DNA from: Kiritimatiellia bacterium
GTDB lineage: Bacteria > Verrucomicrobiota > Kiritimatiellia > RFP12 > UBA1067
Direction: 5' to 3'
Assembly (NCBI GenBank): GCA_017427485.1
Contig: JAFRSR010000061.1
Location: forward strand, 1 to 64,000
DNA length: 64,000 nt
The notes under the pieces were generated by a model that was given only the letters and a program-made list of their open reading frames with translations, ran no database searches and was not told the origin of the DNA. Of this stretch, positions 41,411-50,121 are shown one piece after another (the stretch's first letter is position 1; the number at the start of each line of letters is the position of its first letter). Both the position numbers and the translations under genes were made by a program.

Positions 41411-41908
41411 ATGAAGGAAAACCAATCCGTTTTTCCCCATGGGGCATGCCGTTTCGCGGTTGCTGCCGCGCTGTGCGCCGTGACGCTGGGCGCGTTCGCT
41501 GGTCGGGCGTTCTACATTTCACCCACCAGCCAGGGAACGTTGCCGACCGGCTGGAACAAGTGTCCGTTCGTCATCTCGAAAAGTCAGCCCAAGATGTTCA
41601 CGGGGCTGGTCGACAGCGAGGGGAACGCCACCGACGTCAATCTGTTCCTCATGATCCCCGCCACCGCCAACTATGGCAACTCGACCCAGCCATTCACGGG
41701 TGATGCGGCGGAGTTCGAACCGATGCGTGCCGTCGTCAACAATCAGTCCGTCTGCTCCACCGATCCGAAGGTCGCCGCCCTTGGACTCGCGGAGTCTTGC
41801 ATCCGCGCACGGTTCGAGGGACTCGACCCGACGAAGCTCTATGCGTTTACGTTCGCCGCCCGCGCATCAACGGGAACACCAATGAGCTGTCCGCCCGCTA
41901 CACCGTGA
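41411..41908 (+). CDS. Secreted SGNH-hydrolase-like protein, 5' part before a frameshift
   Basis: 165 codons with a signal peptide (FAVAAALCAVTLGAFAG). The sequence follows a repeat pattern, FTGDAAEFEPMR ... LDPTKLYAFTFAARA, that continues in another frame from about 41870, as shown by equivalent repeats further on (LYPNCTYSFTFVASRADNDPTKIYTTKYTVTGANSG). A single-base loss within GCCCGCGCATCAACG near 41865-41872 explains it. The last 13 residues in this frame (STGTPMSCPPATP) are probably not native. See the next entry for the remainder. Confidence 0.7.
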   Translation: MKENQSVFPHGACRFAVAAALCAVTLGAFAGRAFYISPTSQGTLPTGWNKCPFVISKSQPKMFTGLVDSEGNATDVNLFLMIPATANYGNSTQPFTGDAAEFEPMRAVVNNQSVCSTDPKVAALGLAESCIRARFEGLDPTKLYAFTFAARASTGTPMSCPPATP

Positions 41909-44325
41909 ATGGTGCCAACTCCGGCGCGATCGTCATGAACGCCTACAACTGCACGGACCGCGTGGCGCGCCTTCCCGGCATCGCGCCGTTGCCGGACGGG
42001 TCAATCGAGTTCTCCGTCGAGGCGGCGGAATCCAACACGTACTGGAAGCGTTTCGGGTACCTTACCGGCTTGAAGCTGGAGGAAATGGAGGACTTCGGCG
42101 CTGAGGATATCTACATCGACGCCAGGACCGCGCCCGTCTCGCCGTCCTGGACGTGGAACACCGTGCCGATGCAATCAAAAGGCTCCTATAGAGGCCTTTT
42201 GGACCGCAACGGAAACCAGACGCGCGTTGGAATTGATGTGGCGGCGGCGTCGGGTGGCGGGAACGGCAACGCTACGCTTGAACTGACGGGCGATGCGGGC
42301 GAGTTTAAGGACGCCCGCGCGGGCAGCAACGCGCAGGTGTACTTCAACAAGTCGAGCCACGGACGGGCAACCGTCTCAGGTCTCTACCCGAACTGTACTT
42401 ATTCCTTCACGTTCGTCGCCTCGCGGGCGGACAACGACCCGACGAAGATCTACACCACGAAGTACACCGTCACCGGCGCGAACAGCGGCTCCAGCACGCT
42501 GGACGCGCGAAACAACGCGACGAACGTGGCTCGTGTCAGTGGTATCAGTCCAAGCGAGCGTGGAGAGGCGGTCATCGACATCGATCCCGGCGACGACTGC
42601 AACGTCAGCTGGTTCTATATCGCCGCATTTAAGATCTCGCGCGAGACGAAGTTCGCGTCCGACATGCGCGTAATGACGGTCGATGCGACGTCCGGCGGCG
42701 GCGTGTCGGCCACGGTGGACGGCGTGGCGACGAACACAACTTGCTACCTGCCGGCGGACAAGACGCTCGTCGTCACCGCCACGCCGGACGCGGGCTACCG
42801 TTTCGTCGGCTGGACATCCTCCTTCACGAATGCGACCGTGACAACCAATCCGTTCTCCATCTCCGCCGCGCAGTCTGCAACATGGACGGCGGTCTTCGAG
42901 CAGGATTCCGCATATGTGCGCAAGACGGCGTACATCGACGCCCATGACACGCCGGCGAACGACGGGAAGACATGGAACCTCTTCAGCGACGCGAAATATG
43001 GCTGGAATCAGATGCAAGGTCCACTTGTGGCGAGTGACGGTTCAACTTCCGCCGTGGCGCTCCGTACTGTCCTTCCGTTCGGTCTCCGCAGCACGGACAG
43101 CGCCAAACCAGTCAACAACGACGCCACCGCGTCCGGCGTCACCTTCACGGGCGACGCGGCCGAGTTCGAGGCGGCGCGCCGCGGCAACAAAAGCCTGTAC
43201 ATTCAGATCTCCGGTTCGGGTGCAATAAACAATGTCACCAATCGAGGCGTAGTCGCATACGATGTCATCGGCCTGAAGCCGGGTCGTCCATACACCTTCC
43301 GGTTCGCGGCGGCGCGCACCGGCAGCGGCCCGCGCGAGGGCCTGTATCGGGCCATCGGACAGAACCGCGTGACGGCCAGCCTCGAACCGATGGGCAACTC
43401 CACCCAGGTGGCGAAGGTGGCGGACGTGTTGCCGGACGAAAACGGCACGATACGCCTTGAGATGCTGTCCGGCCCGAACAACGCCATCGGCGCGCGGTTT
43501 GTGTACCTGACCGCATTCTCCATCGAAGGCGACCTCTCCGACGCGGGTGGAAGGCACATCCTGTGGTTCGGCAACAGCTTCAGCAACGGCGGCGACATCC
43601 CCAAGAGGGTGGCGAACCTCGCCGAGCTCGCCGGCTACGCGCGGCCCGTGATCGTCAACACTTCGGTGAACGGGCAGAACCTCGCGTACCACATCGGGCA
43701 GGTGATGAACAATCCGTCCGCGAACATCGAGGCGGACGAGATCATGTACCAGTCGTCCGGCAACTGGGACGACGTGGTGATCCAAGGCTACAGCACGGAG
43801 GCGACGAGCGCCTACTCCATACCCCCTGCGGAGGGTTTCATCCCGAACGCCACGAATCTCTACGCGCTCGTGCGCAACTCGGCGAAGGGCGGCGGCGTGC
43901 GTGGCGTCCTGTATCAGACATGGGCACGCGCGACCGGCCACGAGTTCTACCCGGACACCTTTGCTTCGCCAGACGCCATGCAGAACGAGATCGTCCCGAA
44001 CTATGCCCGTGTTGCCGACCTGATACGGACGGAATGGGGGAACGGCGCCGTCGTGACGGCTCCGGTTGGCGCGGCGTTCCGGTACGCGCAGTTCTCGCCG
44101 GACTTCTACTCGGCCGATCTCTACCACGCAGGTGGCAGATACGGCTACGAATTGGTGGCGATGGTGCTGTTCAACGCGATCTACGGTGCGTTCATCGAGG
44201 AGAAGACGACCTACACCGAGGTCTTGGCGGCCGGTGCGACCGAGCTTTCCGAATCCGAGTGGAACCGCCTCGCTCGCTACGCGCATAACGTGTTCACCCA
44301 CGGCTGCACGGTCATCTTCCGCTGA
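41797..44325 (+). CDS. Secreted SGNH-hydrolase-like protein, 3' part after a frameshift
   Basis: The frame is open from 41797, but homology begins near 41870 (INGNTNELSARYTVNGANSG). At least three beta-rich repeats of about 150 residues follow, sharing FTGDAAEFE and YTFRFAAAR-like segments. Between them is an InlB/Flg_new-type repeat (VDGVATNTTCYLPADKTLVVTATPDAGYRFVGWTS). The last 250 residues resemble an SGNH hydrolase (HILWFGNSFSNGGDIPK ... DLYHAGGRYGYELVAMVLFNAIYG), with Ser in GNS and the Asp/His pair in DLYH. It ends HGCTVIFR, one of four proteins with this type of tail. Whether the frameshift is a real mutation, programmed, or a sequencing error cannot be decided here. Confidence 0.75.
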   Translation: MHPRTVRGTRPDEALCVYVRRPRINGNTNELSARYTVNGANSGAIVMNAYNCTDRVARLPGIAPLPDGSIEFSVEAAESNTYWKRFGYLTGLKLEEMEDFGAEDIYIDARTAPVSPSWTWNTVPMQSKGSYRGLLDRNGNQTRVGIDVAAASGGGNGNATLELTGDAGEFKDARAGSNAQVYFNKSSHGRATVSGLYPNCTYSFTFVASRADNDPTKIYTTKYTVTGANSGSSTLDARNNATNVARVSGISPSERGEAVIDIDPGDDCNVSWFYIAAFKISRETKFASDMRVMTVDATSGGGVSATVDGVATNTTCYLPADKTLVVTATPDAGYRFVGWTSSFTNATVTTNPFSISAAQSATWTAVFEQDSAYVRKTAYIDAHDTPANDGKTWNLFSDAKYGWNQMQGPLVASDGSTSAVALRTVLPFGLRSTDSAKPVNNDATASGVTFTGDAAEFEAARRGNKSLYIQISGSGAINNVTNRGVVAYDVIGLKPGRPYTFRFAAARTGSGPREGLYRAIGQNRVTASLEPMGNSTQVAKVADVLPDENGTIRLEMLSGPNNAIGARFVYLTAFSIEGDLSDAGGRHILWFGNSFSNGGDIPKRVANLAELAGYARPVIVNTSVNGQNLAYHIGQVMNNPSANIEADEIMYQSSGNWDDVVIQGYSTEATSAYSIPPAEGFIPNATNLYALVRNSAKGGGVRGVLYQTWARATGHEFYPDTFASPDAMQNEIVPNYARVADLIRTEWGNGAVVTAPVGAAFRYAQFSPDFYSADLYHAGGRYGYELVAMVLFNAIYGAFIEEKTTYTEVLAAGATELSESEWNRLARYAHNVFTHGCTVIFR

Positions 44326-44416
44326 CGAGTCCTTGGAGCGGCGCGGGGCGTGCCGCAAATGTTTTCGCCGCTGTGACGATGGGATGATCCACGGCCACGA
44401 GAAGAAAGACATAATG

Positions 44417-44512
44417 TGTCAGTTATAACTTACACCAATGTGCATTGTTGATATCATGTCGGTTATAACTGACATAATCCACATTCTCGGCTTGCGTGTC
44501 AGTTATAACTTA
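44417..44512. promoter_or_regulatory. Three palindromic operators spaced 40 bp apart
   Basis: The palindrome GTCAGTTATAACTGAC or close variants occur three times, with TTATAA centred between 44425/44426, 44465/44466 and 44505/44506. The outer copies read TGTCAGTTATAACTTA, the middle GTCGGTTATAACTGACAT. The last lies between the -35 and -10 boxes of the downstream ATPase promoter. Confidence 0.75.
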
Positions 44513-44521
44513 TGCTATAAT
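44492..44521 (+). promoter_or_regulatory. Promoter of the AAA ATPase gene
   Basis: TTGCGT at 44492-44497, 18-bp spacer filled by an operator palindrome, TATAAT at 44516-44521. The ATG at 44545 has an ACGGAGGTAG ribosome site. Confidence 0.7.
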
Positions 44522-44544
44522 GCGCGCGGTACGGAGGTAGGCAG

Positions 44545-45801
44545 ATGGTCAACCGAGAGCTTTATCTTAGAAAAGTGCGTCCATTTATTGGAACAGATGT
44601 CGTTAAGGTCATCACCGGGATGCGGCGCAGCGGAAAATCGGTCCTTTTGGAGCTGATTCAGGAAGAATTGCGCGAACGCAATCCTGAGGTTCGGATTTTC
44701 TCGGTCAATCTTGATGATGATGAAAACAAGAGATTCCTCGCGAAGGGCGTTCTTTACGAATATGTAAACAAATTGCTTCAAGAAGCCGGAAACGAGATGG
44801 TCTATCTCTTTCTTGATGAAATCCATGATGTCGAGGAATGGGAAACGGCAGTCAACTCCCTTCGAATGCGCAAGAACGCCGACATCTACATCACGGGCTC
44901 AAACTCAAAGCTTCTTTCCGGGGAACTTGCGACCTACCTTACGGGGCGGTATGTCGAGATCAAGATGACGCCTTTCTCCTTTGCGGAGTTCATTGAAGCC
45001 GCGAAACCGATATTCCCGGAAGAAGACAGAAGCCAGCTCTTCAATCGCTATCTTGTGACGGGCGGGATCCCGTTTCTTGCAAAAGTCCGCTATGACGAGG
45101 AGGCGTCACGCGCCTATCTCCACGATCTTTACGGGGCGATTCTCCTCAAGGACGTGGTGCGGCGCAAGCAGATCCGCGACGTTGACTTGCTGGATCGCGT
45201 CGTTCGTTTCGTCATGACGGAATGCGGGCATACGTTCTCGGCACGGCGGATCGTAAACTTCCTCAAGGGCGAACGGCGCGAGACGTCTGTTGAGACGGTC
45301 CTCAACTACCTCACGGCCTGCGAGGAGGCGTTCTTGATCGCGCGCGTTCCACGTCAGGATCTGGTCGGCAAGCGCATTCTGGCGGTGGACGAGAAATACT
45401 ATGTGACGGATACGGGCCTGCGGAACACGGTCGTCAGGGGGAATTTCCGTCGTGACGTCGACCAGCTTCTGGAGAATGTCGTCTATTTCGAGTTCCTGCG
45501 ACGAGGCTATGATGTCACGATCGGCCGTACGCGCGAGAAAGAGGTCGATTTCGTCTGCGACCGGGGCAACGAACGTCTCTATGTACAGGTCGCGTTCACG
45601 CTCGGATCGGAAGACACACGCGAACGGGAGTACGGCGCGTTGGAGCAGATCAAGACGACCGACGCGAAACTGCTCCTGACGATGGATCGCCTCGACATGA
45701 GCGACGGCACGATTCGTCATTGCTACATTCCCGATTACCTCGTTTCCAACGGCGTCGTCTCGCCGTCGAACTTGTCTGTACAAGGAGAGCGCAAACAATG
45801 A
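44545..45801 (+). CDS. AAA ATPase of the AAA_14/DUF4143 family
   Basis: 418 aa. Walker A GMRRSGKS near residue 26, Walker B YLFLDEIHD near 90 and a sensor ITGSNSKLLSG. A middle winged-helix-like part (RYLVTGGIPFLAKV ... LLKDVVRRKQIRD) leads to the DUF4143 C-terminal domain with nuclease-like EVDFVCDRG...LYVQVAF, where the usual E-x-K is replaced by QVA. Such ATPases occur in many copies in Bacteroidota, archaea and PVC genomes and their role is unsettled; a defence or toxin-like role has been suggested for relatives. Three operators upstream imply tight, probably self-linked repression. Its TGA overlaps the next ATG. Confidence 0.88.
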   Translation: MVNRELYLRKVRPFIGTDVVKVITGMRRSGKSVLLELIQEELRERNPEVRIFSVNLDDDENKRFLAKGVLYEYVNKLLQEAGNEMVYLFLDEIHDVEEWETAVNSLRMRKNADIYITGSNSKLLSGELATYLTGRYVEIKMTPFSFAEFIEAAKPIFPEEDRSQLFNRYLVTGGIPFLAKVRYDEEASRAYLHDLYGAILLKDVVRRKQIRDVDLLDRVVRFVMTECGHTFSARRIVNFLKGERRETSVETVLNYLTACEEAFLIARVPRQDLVGKRILAVDEKYYVTDTGLRNTVVRGNFRRDVDQLLENVVYFEFLRRGYDVTIGRTREKEVDFVCDRGNERLYVQVAFTLGSEDTREREYGALEQIKTTDAKLLLTMDRLDMSDGTIRHCYIPDYLVSNGVVSPSNLSVQGERKQ

Positions 45802-47141
45802 AAAGAATCATGATAGGTATCTGTGCGGCGGTATGCGCCGCGTGGGCGTTCGCCGCCGAGGTGAAGGTGGACTTCGCGACCGAGACCGGCCCCGTCAAGC
45901 CGGTGAACGGCGTGGGGCAGCCGCCGATGCTGGGATTCGGGAACGACCGCCTGTTCCACTATCTCACCGAGGCGGGCATCCCGTTTTCGCGTCTGCACGA
46001 CACGGGCGGGGCCTTCGGCAAGAACGTCTACGTGGACATCCCGAACATCTTCCGCGACTTCGACGCGGACGAAAACGACCCGAAGAACTACGACTTCGCG
46101 TTCACGGACGACCTCATGGCCAAGCTCGACAAGGCCGGCGTGCGGCCGTACTTCCGCCTCGGCGTGACGATCGAGAACGGCGCCGCCCGTCGGGCCTACC
46201 GCATCTTTCCACCGAAGGACTACGCGAAGTGGGCGCGCATCTGCGAGCACGTGATGGCGCATTACGTGGAGGGCTGGGCCAACGGGCCGCGCGTGAAGGT
46301 CTCGCACTGGGAAATCTGGAACGAGGCCGACTTCCATCCCCAGGAGAAGCTCAACCAGATGTGGCAGGGGCCGTTCGAGGAGTTCATCCGCCTCTACATC
46401 ACGGCGGCCTCGCACCTGAAGGCGCGCTTCCCGCAGGAGAAGATCGGCGGCTTCGGGAGCTGCGGGTTCTACCACGCGGCCACGGGCGACACGCGCGACC
46501 AGGCCATCCACCACATGAAGTGCATCGAGGCGTTCTTCTCCGCCGTGAAACGCGCGCATGCGCCGCTCGACTTCTTCTCGTACCACAGCTACGCGGGCGT
46601 GGAGGCCACGATGAAGCACGCGCGCGTCGCCCGCGAATATGCAGACAAGTACGGCTTCGCGGGGATCGAGCTTTCGCTCAACGAATGGCTGCCGAATCCG
46701 CGACACGAGAAGCTCGGCTCGGCGCAGCAGGCGGCCGAGATCGCGGCCGAGATGATCGGCTTCCAGAACGGCCCCGTCGATTCCGCGTGCATCTACGATG
46801 CGCGGTGCGGCATCGGCAACTACTCGCCGCTCTTCAACGTGCTCACCTACAAGCCGCACAAGGCGTACTGGGCGTTCATGGCGTTCAACGAGCTGCGCAA
46901 GGCGGGGACGGCCGTCAAGGCGACTTCAGGCGATCCGCATGTATGGGCGGCCGCCGCGAAGGGGACCGCCGGCCGCGTCGTGATGGTCGCGAACGACAGC
47001 GACAGGGAGATTCCGCTCGCCCTCGACCTCGGCGGCGGCGTGCCGTCCGCCTGCCGCATCGTGGACGACACGCGCACGTGGGAGAACATCCCGCTCCCCG
47101 CCGCGCTTCCGCCGTATTCCATCCTCCTCGTCAGCCTGTGA
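45798..47141 (+). CDS. Secreted GH39-like glycoside hydrolase
   Basis: 447 aa from ATG 45798, overlapping the ATPase stop (ATGA). Signal peptide GICAAVCAAWAFA. A (beta/alpha)8 barrel of clan GH-A: the acid/base Glu176 is in SHWEIWNEADF and the nucleophile Glu296 in ELSLNEWLP, with a short C-terminal beta domain ending PYSILLVSL. GH39 members are beta-xylosidases or alpha-iduronidases; related clan families cannot be excluded. The overlap suggests translational coupling to the ATPase, which is odd functionally and may be an accident of insertion. Confidence 0.8.
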   Translation: MKRIMIGICAAVCAAWAFAAEVKVDFATETGPVKPVNGVGQPPMLGFGNDRLFHYLTEAGIPFSRLHDTGGAFGKNVYVDIPNIFRDFDADENDPKNYDFAFTDDLMAKLDKAGVRPYFRLGVTIENGAARRAYRIFPPKDYAKWARICEHVMAHYVEGWANGPRVKVSHWEIWNEADFHPQEKLNQMWQGPFEEFIRLYITAASHLKARFPQEKIGGFGSCGFYHAATGDTRDQAIHHMKCIEAFFSAVKRAHAPLDFFSYHSYAGVEATMKHARVAREYADKYGFAGIELSLNEWLPNPRHEKLGSAQQAAEIAAEMIGFQNGPVDSACIYDARCGIGNYSPLFNVLTYKPHKAYWAFMAFNELRKAGTAVKATSGDPHVWAAAAKGTAGRVVMVANDSDREIPLALDLGGGVPSACRIVDDTRTWENIPLPAALPPYSILLVSL

Positions 47142-47188
47142 TCTACAGGGGATACGGGAGTGTGATATACCCCCAAGTCATTTTGCCG

Positions 47189-47218
47189 TGGACATTCCGC
47201 AGGGTGGTGTGTTATACT
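47189..47218 (+). promoter_or_regulatory. Duplicated promoter, copy 1 (leaderless)
   Basis: TGGACA at 47189-47194, 18-bp spacer, TATACT at 47213-47218, then nine bases to ATG 47228. No Shine-Dalgarno is present. The whole 60-bp block, from CATTTTGCCGTGGACATTCCG on, is repeated at 54389-54437. Confidence 0.7.
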
Positions 47219-47227
47219 CCCGGCACA

Positions 47228-50089
47228 ATGAAAACAAGAAAGACACTGTCAGCCTGGTGCGCGGTGGCGCTTTGCCTGACGGCCGTAACGGCAGTCGGCG
47301 CGGAGCGGACGTTGAGCGCGGACGGCACGACGCTGACGTTCGACGTCCCCGCCGACGTCGTGTACACGAACACCGTGCCCATCGAGACGACCGTGACGAA
47401 CATCGTCAAGATCGGCGGCGGCGAGGCGTGCTTCGTGCCGCAGACGAACAACGTCTACACGGGCGGCATCCTGATCCGCGAAGGCTTCCTCTCCGGCCTC
47501 CAGCGCTCCTTCGGCAAGCCCGCGGCCATCACGGTCGAGAGCGACCCCGCGACCGGCGTGGGCGGCGCGATCGTGTTCCTCGACCTCCTCCCGGGAAATC
47601 TCACCACCACGCAGTCCCCGTTCTGGAACACGAAGTGGCACGTCTCCGGCGCCGGCCCCGACGGCACGGGGGCGATCCAGCGTCCCGTCACGCACTGCGA
47701 CCACGTCGTCAACGGCCTCATGAAGGAGATCTGGCTGGACGGCGACACCACGATCAACTGCGGCTCGCGGTGGGGGTTCGCGAGCACGACGCTGTACATG
47801 AACAACCACAAGCTGACGCTGACCGCATCGCGCACCACGTGGCCCGGCAGCGCCACCAAGCACATGGACGCTTACTCGCGCATTTTCCAATTCGCGCGGG
47901 GCGGAAATCTGGCAATCAAAGATCCGGGCGAGGTGTTCGTGACGGGGAACTGCCGCTTGTTGATAGAAGCCGGCAGCAAGGTAACCGACGCGGCCGGATC
48001 GAACGGCAGCGTCTCGAACATGCTGGTGACGATCAACACCAACTGCCAGCTGCGCATCTTTTCCCAGGGCGAATCGGCCGCGCCGACGTTCCGCACGCAT
48101 TTTCTCCACAACAGCGCGTTTAACGTGAACGGCGGCGGGCACTACAAGGGCCGCATCACGCTCGAGGGACCGACGTTCACGCTTGAAAAGTACAGCGACA
48201 ACTCGCACGGCTATCTCTACGGCGGGGTGACGGGACCGGCCCGCATGAAGCATGAGAACTTTGCCCATTACGATTTTCTCGACAGCGGCACGAACTACGT
48301 GAACGGCATCCTGCAGACGAGCGCCGGCGCGTTGAACTTTCGCAACAACACGACGTTCTACGTGACGAACGCGTTTTTCATCGGGCGGAGTTCCCTGTCC
48401 GAGCCGGCAGTGGTGAACGTGACCGGCAACGCGCGGCTCCCCACCTGCGCCGGCATGCGCGTGAATACCGCGGATCGGCGGCTGTACGTGGGACCGTCGA
48501 GCGCCACCGACGTGTCGAGTTACGGCATCCTGCGCATCGGCGACAACGCCGTGGTGTCGAACCAGGTCATGATCGGCTTCTACGGGCGCGGCGCGGTCTA
48601 CCTCTCGGGGAACGGCGAGCTCGACTTCTGCGACGGCTACTCGAACAACAACGGCTTCATCACCGGCAACCAGAGCACGAGCGGCACGCGCGCGTACGGC
48701 TACCTGGGGATGCGGGGCGGAATCGCCCGTCAGGACTTGTGGTTCAACATCGGCGGCGGCGGCAACACGCGCGCGTTCGTGGTGCAGCGCGGCGGCCGCT
48801 TCGAGCACAACGGCTACGGCGAACCCGTCCGCTTCGGCTTCAGCGGATGGAGCCACAACGCCTACGCCCAGCTGGGCGGAACGTCCACGTGGAAGAACTA
48901 CGCCGCGCTTGGCTTCGCCAACTATACGCCCATTTGCGCGAACACCGTCGGGTCGCTCACCGTCGCGGGCGAGGGGACGCTGATGGACATGTCGCCGTCC
49001 ATCGGTTCGACGTTCCCTGGCATCCTCTGCAACGCGAACACGAACGCCACCGCGGCGAACTCGGCCAACATCAACGTGAACGACGGCGGCACGCTGTACG
49101 TGCCGCGGATCCGCCGCGGGCAGATCACGGGAGGCGGGCAGTCCCCGGCGTGGGCGTCGATCACGAACCTCATCGCGGCCGGCTCGCAGTACTACCTCAA
49201 CTTCAACGGCGGCATCCTCAAGACGGCGCAGGCGGGCGAGTTCTTCGGCTCCTCTGCCACCGACTCGATCCGCGAGCTCACGCGCGTGACCGTCTACGAG
49301 AAGGGCGCGACGATCGACACGGACGGTAAGGACGTCACCTGGCGCATGGCGATCGAGAAACCGTACGGCCTCGGCATCCAGTCCGTCCAGCTGCCCGCCG
49401 AGGTGCTGGCCACGACGGCGACGAACATCTTCATCGGGCCGACGCGTCCGGGAGTGGACGGCCTTTCCAAGCACGGCCGCACGACGGACCTGCTGCTCGA
49501 CTTCGACGACGTGACGCGCCGCGTGACGAACGTGATCGTGAACGCGCGCGGGTTCGGCTTCACGTCGGCGCCCGCCGTCCTGTTCGAGAAGGGCGAAGTG
49601 AACGGGACATGGTGGACCTGCACGCCCACGATGGTGGACTTCGACGACCCCTCCTTCGCGCACGGCGGCCTCACGAAGCGCGGCGCGGGCACGCTCACGC
49701 TCACGCGCGCCAACACCTACGGCGGCGCGACGCGCCTGGAGGGCGGCACGCTCGCGTTCACGCACGCGGACGGCCTGCCGGGCGGCGCGGTGGAGTTCCC
49801 CGCGGCGGCGTTGATGGCGTCGAACGGCACCACGCCGCTTCTCACGGCGGTGCGCTACACGGGCGGCGCGTTGCGCGTCACGGAGGCGGATGCGCTCGAC
49901 GTCGAGACGTGGCGTGGCATGAAGAAGGTCGCCACGTTCGACCAGCCGCTCGCGGCCCTGCCGTCCGTGGCGTTCGTGAACGCGGATGGCACGGCGGCGG
50001 ATCCGCAGGCCTGGGTGTTCAACCTCGCCGACGGCGGAAAGTCGATCACGTTCGGCTACGCGCGCGGCACGGTCCTCTTCTTGAGATAG
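47228..50089 (+). CDS. Secreted autotransporter-associated beta-strand repeat protein
   Basis: 953 aa from ATG 47228. Signal peptide LSAWCAVALCLTAVTAVGA. The long body is beta-helix-like, Gly/Asn/Thr-rich, with few charged helices. Near residues 815-850 sits a canonical PATR unit (FAHGGLTKRGAGTLTLTRANTYGGATRLEGGTLAF), the repeat found in large secreted proteins of PVC bacteria and in autotransporters. No beta-barrel domain is present, so it is not a classic type V protein. It ends ARGTVLFLR at the stop codon, part of the shared tail pattern. Role unknown; adhesion or substrate binding are guesses. The open frame extends upstream over the GH39 gene but that part is a shadow. Confidence 0.8.
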   Translation: MKTRKTLSAWCAVALCLTAVTAVGAERTLSADGTTLTFDVPADVVYTNTVPIETTVTNIVKIGGGEACFVPQTNNVYTGGILIREGFLSGLQRSFGKPAAITVESDPATGVGGAIVFLDLLPGNLTTTQSPFWNTKWHVSGAGPDGTGAIQRPVTHCDHVVNGLMKEIWLDGDTTINCGSRWGFASTTLYMNNHKLTLTASRTTWPGSATKHMDAYSRIFQFARGGNLAIKDPGEVFVTGNCRLLIEAGSKVTDAAGSNGSVSNMLVTINTNCQLRIFSQGESAAPTFRTHFLHNSAFNVNGGGHYKGRITLEGPTFTLEKYSDNSHGYLYGGVTGPARMKHENFAHYDFLDSGTNYVNGILQTSAGALNFRNNTTFYVTNAFFIGRSSLSEPAVVNVTGNARLPTCAGMRVNTADRRLYVGPSSATDVSSYGILRIGDNAVVSNQVMIGFYGRGAVYLSGNGELDFCDGYSNNNGFITGNQSTSGTRAYGYLGMRGGIARQDLWFNIGGGGNTRAFVVQRGGRFEHNGYGEPVRFGFSGWSHNAYAQLGGTSTWKNYAALGFANYTPICANTVGSLTVAGEGTLMDMSPSIGSTFPGILCNANTNATAANSANINVNDGGTLYVPRIRRGQITGGGQSPAWASITNLIAAGSQYYLNFNGGILKTAQAGEFFGSSATDSIRELTRVTVYEKGATIDTDGKDVTWRMAIEKPYGLGIQSVQLPAEVLATTATNIFIGPTRPGVDGLSKHGRTTDLLLDFDDVTRRVTNVIVNARGFGFTSAPAVLFEKGEVNGTWWTCTPTMVDFDDPSFAHGGLTKRGAGTLTLTRANTYGGATRLEGGTLAFTHADGLPGGAVEFPAAALMASNGTTPLLTAVRYTGGALRVTEADALDVETWRGMKKVATFDQPLAALPSVAFVNADGTAADPQAWVFNLADGGKSITFGYARGTVLFLR

Positions 50090-50121
50090 TGCTCTCGGCT
50101 TAAACAGAAAGGATAAACAGA

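Noticed and set aside
44417-44512. Replication-origin iterons
   Set aside because: The three sites are perfect-type palindromes, one sits in a promoter spacer, and no replication gene is near; operators fit better.
45833-47227. 5' extension of the 47228 gene
   Set aside because: It reads through the GH39 gene in another frame; the signal peptide at 47228 and the promoter just before it show the true start.
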